Shown here in pieces: positions 56,978-64,000 of a stretch of 64,000 nucleotides of DNA (its first letter is position 1; each line of letters starts with the position of its first letter). The position numbers and the translations under genes were made by a program. This DNA comes from Madurella fahalii (taxonomy: Eukaryota > Ascomycota > Sordariomycetes > Sordariales), in the NCBI GenBank assembly GCA_029876055.1, contig CM056878.1, forward strand, positions 4,216,001-4,280,000. Direction: 5' to 3'. The notes under the pieces were generated by a model, which was given only the letters and a program-made list of their open reading frames with translations, was not told the origin of the DNA and searched no databases.

Positions 56978-58198
56978 TTACGGCAATTCCTCGTCAGAGC
57001 ACCAAGCCGAGTCCGTGTCGGAATTTTCATTTTCCTCGTTCGGCCTATGCTTTGGGTCTGAAAAGTTCACGCCGATTTTAGTGAAAGTTTTGGGGTCGAC
57101 TTGCGCTAGGTACCAGGGTCCGGGAACGTTTCTGACATGCAGCACGGCCTCGGACTCTGGGAGCAGCAGGGGAAGCTGCTTGGTAGGCTCAGGCGAGCTC
57201 GGGTTACCGTAGGTCTTGCAGTATGCCTCGTTCCTAGTCCGCCAGTCGCAGTGGAGTATCAGCTCTGGGAGCATGAGCATTGCCCGGTCCCGGACGTAGT
57301 TGATGACGGGAGTAAGATCAGGGATGACGACCGGCTGCTGCGTCCGCAGGGCGACGCGCTTGTTTTGGTTAAACACTTTGTCCAGACCGCGCAGCATTTG
57401 GTAGGCTACGTAGAGAGGGTCAGTAGTGGCTCCGTCCCGGAGGAGAGATATGACGCCCTCCCAGTGGTGCATGGCATCCAGGCCTGCAAGTGGGAGCGAC
57501 GGCATGAAGAGCCTATCCTCGATGATCTTCATCAGGTCGGGTATGTCCCAATTTCCGCGCTCGCCGTCAACAGCAGGCACTGACGGGGACACGAATGAGG
57601 CCTGACCAAAGTCGACGAGGTAGAAGTCGGGAACGGTACACTGGGGTTCAAAATGCAGCAAGACATTGTTTGCGTGCATATCGCCATGAAACACAGGATT
57701 GGAGCACTGAGCGTACATGGCTTGCAGCGTCTCCAAGATCTGACGGAGGAACCGGAAGGCCATGCCACGAGGGATGGTCTCCCCGCGTTCCAAGCAGTCT
57801 TCGACAAAGGCATCCAGGCTGCCACCATTGCAGAGGCTCCAGTATGAGACCCTTGAGTACTTGCCCGACTTGCGCCAGTACTCATCGGGGGTGGTATAGT
57901 CCGAGATAAGCTTGGGGATGCGGAGATCTATTCCACGCTTCGCGGCTTCAGCCGAGAGGAACCGTGCTACCTCCACATCCTGGTCGAACTGAAGTTCTGC
58001 CTGTATCTTGTTTGGCCGGCGGTCATGCTTTCTGGGGCGGCGGTGGAGCACCTTTCGGACACGGAACTCACCGGTGCCGGTACGATGGATCAACTGGACC
58101 TGGCAAGACACGCCCATGGAGAGCCGGTCAACAAACAGGCAGTAATCATCGGCGATTCCGCCGTCCTTGAATAGGACGCCGTACATGCGGCTACTCAT
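56978..58198 (-). CDS. Protein-kinase-fold hypothetical protein
   Basis: Fungus-specific kinase-like protein of 406 aa in one exon, starting at 58198 (MSSRMYGVLFKDGG). Visible: VSCQVQLIHRTGTGEFRVRK (a glycine-poor ATP lobe with a Lys in VRKVLHR), a helix-C-like region, SYWSLCNGGSLDAFVED, and an HRD-equivalent catalytic loop HGDMHANNVLLHF (His about 171) followed by LVDFGQAS as a DFG equivalent. HGDxHxxN is typical of atypical, aminoglycoside-phosphotransferase-like or Pezizomycotina-specific kinases. The C-terminus has an acidic tail (NEENENSDTDSAWCSDEE). Activity and substrate are unknown. An upstream in-frame extension to 58510 is open but has no convincing start. Confidence 0.75.
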   Translation of the reverse strand: MSSRMYGVLFKDGGIADDYCLFVDRLSMGVSCQVQLIHRTGTGEFRVRKVLHRRPRKHDRRPNKIQAELQFDQDVEVARFLSAEAAKRGIDLRIPKLISDYTTPDEYWRKSGKYSRVSYWSLCNGGSLDAFVEDCLERGETIPRGMAFRFLRQILETLQAMYAQCSNPVFHGDMHANNVLLHFEPQCTVPDFYLVDFGQASFVSPSVPAVDGERGNWDIPDLMKIIEDRLFMPSLPLAGLDAMHHWEGVISLLRDGATTDPLYVAYQMLRGLDKVFNQNKRVALRTQQPVVIPDLTPVINYVRDRAMLMLPELILHCDWRTRNEAYCKTYGNPSSPEPTKQLPLLLPESEAVLHVRNVPGPWYLAQVDPKTFTKIGVNFSDPKHRPNEENENSDTDSAWCSDEELP

Positions 58199-59354
58199 AT
58201 TGTCGTAAAGTTCGTTGGTGGTGGTGGCCAATGCCGATATGGGTGTCTCTAAGATGCAGTTTGGTCTACTGGGCGGATTGATATATTTGCGATGCCGTCG
58301 ATTCCAGCAGCAGATGGGCACCACCGGCTTAAATACTAGAGAAAATGTGCCCGTAATGTCTCCTATTCCTGGTGCAGTGAATATAATGGGCAGGGGTATC
58401 AATCCGTTGTAACTCGTTCGCAACAATGCGGTTGTTTCGAACAAAGAAGGGTGAGCCGAACTTGGTAGCCACCGTCCACATGCTAGTCCTTTGGCCGGAC
58501 GGTCTAACAAACGTGTACAGTACAGAATTCCCTACTTGGATTAGCAGGGCGCTCCGGAGCTTATACCAGGAACCCCCAACTCTGTCTACCGCCGCCGCTT
58601 GGATTGCTGACTCGGGTATATTTGACCCCAGCCCTTTGGGGCCAAGTAAGCCGGAGACTTCCGGAAGGGTAACCGGACCTGAATGCTACAAAGAACTCGG
58701 CATCCCAGTTTTACTTTCCCTTCTCAATCAATGTTTGCTAAACATCAGGTAAACTGTAGGCCCCAAGCCAACAAATTCATTGCCCGCGAGACACGGATAA
58801 CTATGTCGACCCCTTTTGCAAACGGAGAGGATGGAGGATCGCAGGACAGGAAGTCACAACTAGGAGGCCAGTGGAAAGCGACAAGAAAGTCGAAAGATCC
58901 GTGGAGATATAGGCGAAAAACACTCGTCGTCGCAGCAATCGACTTGAATGGCTTAATAACATTGCTATTATGGACGAGAAACAGCTAACAAAGAGGACTG
59001 GTGCAACACACAATAGCGGCCGTTTGTAAAGTAATTATCACGAGCCCTCCTATCATGGGCCTAGTGAAGCCAAACCTGTTCACCCACAAGGGTTGATTCC
59101 AATAGATGTGGAGTCGCCCAGAGAGGACGGCCCTTACCGCGTTATAACAATTTTGCCGAACTTATTTGGCCAAACTACCTGCACGATTTAAGGTGCCTAT
59201 GGAGCCGCCTCATTGACAGGGGTTTCCCAAAAAATATCGGTGCTAATTAAGGTCACTACTTGGTACGGTGTATCCATCCTACTCCGCCCCCTCTTCCAAC
59301 CTCGAAGTACCAATGTGACACTTTCGGTTCTCAATGTCCATACTACTAATTACA
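58199..59354. other. Intergenic region
   Basis: About 1.2 kb between two minus-strand genes. It should hold the kinase-fold promoter and the 3' flank of the fasciclin gene. ORF 58426-58752 on the plus strand shows no domain. Confidence 0.45.
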
Positions 59355-60596
59355 TCACATCATGTCAACGAGTGCGTATCCACTTGCCACGACGAGTCCA
59401 AGGGACATGCATAACAGCCCCTGAAGTGACAACGGGCCTAACACCGCGGCGGCGCCGGTCACAACCGGAGCGGTACCCACCGTTCCGCTTGCCGTCGTTG
59501 TCGCGGTTCCGGATCCCGATGCAACAAGGAACTGTTTTACCTAATCAGTACCAACTCGGGTCGTCAAGAGTCACTACCTAGGATAGGAGCCTAGGCAAGT
59601 GCTAAGCAAAAACCGGCTTCCTTACCTTGTCAACGGTATGGACGACCCCATTCTTGATGATGGCATCACTAGAGAGTATGCGCGCGTCGCCGATGTAGAA
59701 GTCAGGGCCACGGACCGACACGGTCACAGTGGTGCCCGCCAGTGTGTTGTACGAGGCGCCGTCCACCAGCAGCGGCGAGTAGGCAGGGGGTCCCAGGACG
59801 ACCTGCTGTCGAAGTGCCTGGGCAAGCGCAGTATCATCTGAAACGTTGCCAAAGACGGCGTTGTTGGGAGCCAGGAACGTAATGCTGGCGCGGTTGTCGA
59901 GCTCAGCGAGGAGGCCGGTACGTCGCAGTGCGTCAAGGGTCTTATCGGCGCCCAGATGGGGAAGGGTCTCGGACAAGGGGGCGGGTAGTGTGAGGACGCT
60001 GTGTCAGGAGAGCAAATCCCCGATGCGGTCAGCTTGGGTTCTTTCCGCTTGCACTCTTGAGGGTCTGAACCATAAAGAAATAATTATACAGACCCGCTAA
60101 TAGGCCGGATCACACCGCAGTCGTAGGGAATGTCAAGGCCAGTGACCCTAACGCTGCCGCCAAGGCCAGAAAAGACGGTACCCAAAGCCTCGTTAGGCGC
60201 ATTCTTCTGGACGATGCTCGAGTTTTGCTCGGGCCCCAGATTGACGAATTCTGGATCGTCTAGTAAGGTCATGAGAGCGACGGCCCCTGACGCCGTCACT
60301 TCGGCCCTGCCACTCCTGCGCCTCGGTTGTGGGCAACTATGCTGCTTAGGGTTTGGCGTTTTCTTGTCAGCACGACGTACGAGCGAGCATGATGCGGCTC
60401 TGGCTATGCCGGCGTCTGTCGGAGCATAGACGATCATGTCGGGGCAGGCGTTCCGAACCACTTCCCCATCGGGTCCCTCCACCCGCTGGGCGAATTCGGT
60501 AAAGCCTTCCCTGCGGAGAACCGTGAGAAGAGGGTCGGCAAGGGCTACCCAGGTAAAAATGGAAAAGAGAGCAAGGAGCTGAAGTAATTTGGCCAT
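59355..60596 (-). CDS. Fasciclin-domain GPI-type cell-surface protein
   Basis: Secreted adhesion-type protein of 350 aa with two FAS1 domains. Exons 60094-60596, 59626-59998 and 59355-59531. The first has a signal peptide (LLQLLALFSIFTWVALA) and a first FAS1 domain with MIVYAPTDAGIA and ending RPISG; intron 1 (95 nt) restores GVLTLPAPLSETL. The second FAS1 domain has ITFLAPNNAVF and the H-box NGVVHTVDK. Intron 2 (59532-59625, GTAAGG..AAACAG) hides a stop and leads to a third exon of 58 residues: a Ser/Thr/Gly linker (GSGTATTTASG) then a hydrophobic end (LSLQGLLCMSLGLVVASGYA), as expected of a GPI-anchor signal. Reading straight through would lose the anchor. Confidence 0.87.
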
Positions 60597-62115
60597 GTTG
60601 AGAATGTCGACGCAAGTTGGCCTAGTAGCCAACAGTCAGGGACGTTGGGTTTTCACCGAGTCTTAAAGTCGTTCGCAAGCCAAAACTCTTAGCTGTTTGA
60701 TGCTGCTTGATATCCGGGCGATGAGGGACAAAGCGCGGTGCCTACACTTATATACATCCCACCAAGGCGTCCACGCAGCATCGCCCCAGCGCAACCCGTT
60801 GTGCTTCGAAGTAAGCCGCAACATTCTGGGAGTCGCCGACCATCGGGTCAGCATCGCCGAACTGACGTTCGATGGGCACCACGGAGTTCCGGAAGTCCGT
60901 CTTTGTCTGACAATGCTCGACACACCAGGCTCCCGAGGAGAGGAACGGCGAAGCCACACAGACGGCAGAGCGTAGGAGAGAGGTTGAGATCATTTCTGCA
61001 TAGAGCTGATTCGGCCGCCGCAAAGCCGCCCGGGGCCCGATATGCAGCATCCGGGCACCACCGCTATGCTGGTCCCATACGAGTCAACGTCTTGCGCAAG
61101 CCGCACAACCAATATACCCAGTCATGCACGGAAATGCAACACTCGGACATCTGCGTCGTGATAATGCATTCCCCAGCTTATCAACCAACCACACCTAGAG
61201 CGCAATTTACAAATCCAGCCCGATAGAGCGCCCAGTTGCCAAAACCTGTTCATCTGCTGTCTCAAAGCCTTGTGAGGTGGTTATACTCAACATAGAAGCA
61301 AGGCGGGGTTTGCTGCAAATGTCCTTTCTCAATGGATGCCTTTTGGATGCCAAGATGCCTGTCTCAGCCTGGAACCTGCTGACTGGCAGGTCTAAACGTA
61401 TGGGAGCCCAACCTGCACCAGCTAGCAATTGCTCTCAACTGCCCGCGGGAAGCGCGGCCTATCGAACCAGCAGTTCTTGACTGCAGAAGTGAGGCGGGGG
61501 GCCGCTGTTGGTATGTGGCCCCTGCTACTGATTTTGCAAGTGAACTTGCGCTGTGTATCCTTAGATGCTGGTCTCACTTTGGAGTCTGCTCACTGGCTGG
61601 TCTCAAACCGGAGCCCAACCAGAGAGGTCGGCAATTGCTGTCCCCTCGCCGCGGGAAATGCGGCCAATGAGCCAGCACCGTATTCTCCGCACTGAAAAGG
61701 CCGAGGTAATTGGGTAGTTGTTATGGTCTTCCGGGTGTGTCGTGGTTATTAGCGATCAGGCTCTGTCTCGCTGACTAGGCATCGGCGAAAGAGACATGCC
61801 TACTAACCGGGCCCTGGTCGTTGACGCATATATGAGCGGGGACATTTACCACTTAATCATGGCCGGGCTGGTTTAATAGTAGCCTCCTTGGGGTTGGAAT
61901 GAGAAACGCCCTCCTGGGTCTTGCCTACTTACGTACCATTTCTACTTGCTTACAAAACCAACTCTACCTTTCCTCAATAGGGACGCAGCAGCTGGGGAAA
62001 AAGGCACACGGAGGTAATCAATTCATAACAAAACTCCCCTATCACGCAGGCGCGTACCAGGAGAGACCGTGGGCTTCCAGCAAGAAGACGACAAAATAGT
62101 TGGGAGGTAGCCAAC
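60597..62115. other. Intergenic region with diverged tandem repeat
   Basis: About 1.5 kb between the divergent fasciclin gene and the membrane-protein gene. It contains two diverged copies of a roughly 135-bp sequence at 61353-61489 and 61563-61699. No gene identified. Confidence 0.55.
61353..61699 (+). repeat. Imperfect tandem duplication, ~210-bp period
   Basis: Copies at 61353-61489 and 61563-61699 share blocks such as CTGCTnACTGGC, GGAGCCCAACC, GCAATTGCT and CGCGGGAAnnGCGGCC in the same order. The copies are clearly diverged. Confidence 0.65.
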
Positions 62116-64000
62116 ATGTCGACCGTATACGCTCCGCCCCCGGAGACGGCGTACCTCACCATGACGCCGTTCGATATGCCGGGAGAGGACGGTGATGTGT
62201 GGGCCGTCGCGCTCTCTACGAGCAGCAGCCAGTTCCTCAACGCGGCCATAGCTGTCGTTTTCACTCTGATCTTTCCGTGTCCGTGCCTCTTTCCGTATCA
62301 TTCTTCCTCCGTGCATGCGGCTAACACGGGCTCAGGGGCCTGGGGACTCATTGCCTCGATTGCTCTGTACGCGGCACCGCACAAGCCCACACGGCGCCAG
62401 TCTGTGGCCCTGGTAACGCTGCGCAATGCTCCCGATCCCTGGACAGCATTCAAGGCACTCTTGGGCTATACTTACGAAAGTATGGGCTCGGTCACAGCGA
62501 ACAAACGGGCGTGGCGAGAACCCCTCTCCGGTCTCGTGCTCTGCCTTACCTCCCTTGCGGTCTTTGTGGTTAGCATAGTGATGGGTATCGTGGGGCCTAC
62601 GCTCTTGGAGATAGGTAACGTCGCTCCAGTCCGGGCCAGCATCCTGTATTACCCACAGCTCCCACCGGTGGGCGACACGCTCGGCGAAAATATCTTCAAC
62701 GGGCATAGGAGCCTTGGCATCTTGAGGGCCCTGAGCAGCGTTGAGATTGCCAAGGCCGAGTCGCGATCTAAGGTAAAAATCACCGTCATTCCCGTCGATT
62801 ACGACGGCGATGAGCAACCTCCGCCCTTGACGTTTGGGCTGCAATATAATTACCACCTATCAGGGGCGGATTTCGGCATCGAACGCGCATCAGGCCTTGC
62901 ACTCAACGTCACGGGAGAGTGTAGGACGACATATGCCTGGCAAAATACTTCAGACCCGGAGTTTGACATCTACACGCTGTGGGGGGACGAAACCAATCAA
63001 TTCTCGGTCTCGCTGAATGGAAGCCAAGTCTTGACGCCGCCGAGGGCCTATTTCTGGCTTCCAATGGCTCCGGCTGACCAACTCAACTCGGACGGCAGAG
63101 TTTCGTTCGCCGTCGTGGTTGCTGCGGCCCACCGGCCGAGTATCTCGGAGGGTTCCGATCCATGGTACACAACGGAACAACGGGACCCGGACATCGGACC
63201 TGAGCTCGTCGTGGATACCCCGGTGTGGGTTAAGAGAGGCAGACCCGCGCTGTCATGCTGGCAACACGACCGATGGAGTTACGGGGACCAAGAGTTCAAG
63301 AACGTTGTGGAACTCGCGAACGCGCCCAACGACACGGTGCCGGTGCCCTCCGTGCTCCTCAAGGTCATCGCATCGGCATCCGTTATGCCGTTGATCATAT
63401 CGGTCGCCAACATCGTCGGCCCATCAGCGCTCGAGTCCGCCGTGATCAGCCCTAACGGCTTCAACAATGATGGCCTTATCGATGCCGGCGCGGCCAGCAT
63501 TCAGCAAGATATGGAGCGGTTGATCGTGGCGAGTTTCATCAATACGCGAAACATTCTCGTCGACTGCGCCATGTCAGAGGTCACCGGCAACGGAAGGAGA
63601 CTAGCCAACGTCTTCACGGGCACTGACGGGCGACCACAGGATGGCGCCGGCCAGTTCGTCGTGTCAACCCCGAACGTGCGAACGTTCAGCCTTAACGGCC
63701 TAATCGGCCTCGCTGTCACCTTGGTTGGCCTGCTGTTCCTGAAGATAGCCCTCTTCGTGAAGCTGCTCACGCACGCCGACGCCCACACCGACGGAGCCCC
63801 GGGCAGCAGCACCGAAGACGTCGCACCCAACTGCGACAGGTGGGCCCGGTTCAAAGCCCTCAGTGCCGGCAGCCTTCTGCGCATGGTCTACGAGGGCGGC
63901 CGCGGCGTCCCTCAACCGGATTGGAAATGTTGCGAAGAGTTCCCGACCGATGATCCCAACGGCCAGACGCCGAAGCGCTTCCAGCTGGCCAAGTGCCAGG
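62116..64000 (+). CDS. Large multi-pass membrane protein, 3' partial
   Basis: A continuous open frame of at least 628 codons begins at the ATG at 62116 and leaves the window without a stop. It has an N-terminal hydrophobic helix (FLNAAIAVVFTLIFPC) after a short polar start, a second at about SGLVLCLTSLAVFVVSIVMG, then a long extracellular-looking region with N-glycosylation sequons (NVTGEC, NTSD, NGSQ), and a late helix LNGLIGLAVTLVGLLFLKIA followed by a Cys-containing cytosolic segment. This layout is common to uncharacterised Pezizomycotina membrane proteins. I see no enzyme motif. An intron upstream or further exons beyond 64000 are likely. Confidence 0.72.
   Translation, partial: MSTVYAPPPETAYLTMTPFDMPGEDGDVWAVALSTSSSQFLNAAIAVVFTLIFPCPCLFPYHSSSVHAANTGSGAWGLIASIALYAAPHKPTRRQSVALVTLRNAPDPWTAFKALLGYTYESMGSVTANKRAWREPLSGLVLCLTSLAVFVVSIVMGIVGPTLLEIGNVAPVRASILYYPQLPPVGDTLGENIFNGHRSLGILRALSSVEIAKAESRSKVKITVIPVDYDGDEQPPPLTFGLQYNYHLSGADFGIERASGLALNVTGECRTTYAWQNTSDPEFDIYTLWGDETNQFSVSLNGSQVLTPPRAYFWLPMAPADQLNSDGRVSFAVVVAAAHRPSISEGSDPWYTTEQRDPDIGPELVVDTPVWVKRGRPALSCWQHDRWSYGDQEFKNVVELANAPNDTVPVPSVLLKVIASASVMPLIISVANIVGPSALESAVISPNGFNNDGLIDAGAASIQQDMERLIVASFINTRNILVDCAMSEVTGNGRRLANVFTGTDGRPQDGAGQFVVSTPNVRTFSLNGLIGLAVTLVGLLFLKIALFVKLLTHADAHTDGAPGSSTEDVAPNCDRWARFKALSAGSLLRMVYEGGRGVPQPDWKCCEEFPTDDPNGQTPKRFQLAKCQ

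Noticed and set aside
62332..62856. Minus-strand ORF of 174 codons
   Set aside because: It is the antisense of the open membrane-protein frame, which has TM helices and sequons.

Overview
This window is nuclear DNA of a filamentous ascomycete. The evidence is many short introns (about 45-100 nt, GT..AG or GC..AG with CTRAC-like branch sites), G/C-ending codons, and fungus-specific families: a HET domain protein, a Zn2Cys6 regulator, a fungal rhodopsin-fold receptor, a LaeA-like methyltransferase, and a DYDGD RNA polymerase of the kind used in RNA silencing. The style suggests Sordariomycetes, perhaps Sordariales; that is inference and I name no species. There are no operons, phage, CRISPR arrays or intact transposons. 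Exon coordinates were derived by hand from splice signals, frame continuity and recalled family motifs.

Layout. 0-5 kb: DHA1-type MFS transporter (5' end outside the window), an F-box-like protein on the minus strand, and a Mediator Med22-like gene. 5-10 kb: tRNA pseudouridine synthase PUS1 with a C-terminal exon, and a GMC flavin oxidoreductase. 11-18 kb: a secreted/membrane mucin-like protein, a small protein with only the RNase H1 hybrid-binding domain, a small cysteine-containing secreted protein, and a secreted carboxylesterase. 19.5-25 kb: a rhodopsin-like receptor, a decayed BTB/POZ gene, and a large HET gene with an in-frame TAG. 26-33 kb: an orphan acidic protein, a PEP mutase/isocitrate lyase superfamily enzyme, a tRNA-Pro with intron, and a second GMC oxidoreductase. 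33.7-42 kb: an RNA-dependent RNA polymerase and a nine-exon Zn2Cys6 regulator, divergently arranged. 42-47.5 kb: a secreted Ser/Thr-rich protein with repeated RWLNxS motifs and a LaeA-like methyltransferase. 47.5-64 kb: two tRNA-Asp(GTC) genes with introns of different length, a 2-oxoglutarate/Fe(II) oxygenase, an HNH-nuclease-like protein, a kinase-fold protein, a two-domain fasciclin GPI-type protein, and a multi-pass membrane protein running off the right edge.

I see no single new multi-gene system. A methyltransferase, an oxygenase, two GMC enzymes, a transporter and a regulator are present, but they are scattered and there is no biosynthetic backbone gene. The most interesting signals are: nonsense codons in the neighbouring BTB and HET genes, both explicable as CpA to TpA changes; a stand-alone RNA:DNA hybrid-binding domain; three GC-AG introns among about 42 inferred; the RWLNxS repeat protein; and the tRNA-Asp pair with unequal introns. 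Several genes (F-box, PUS1, hybrid-binding domain, fasciclin, RWLNxS) become complete only after splicing that simple ORF reading misses.
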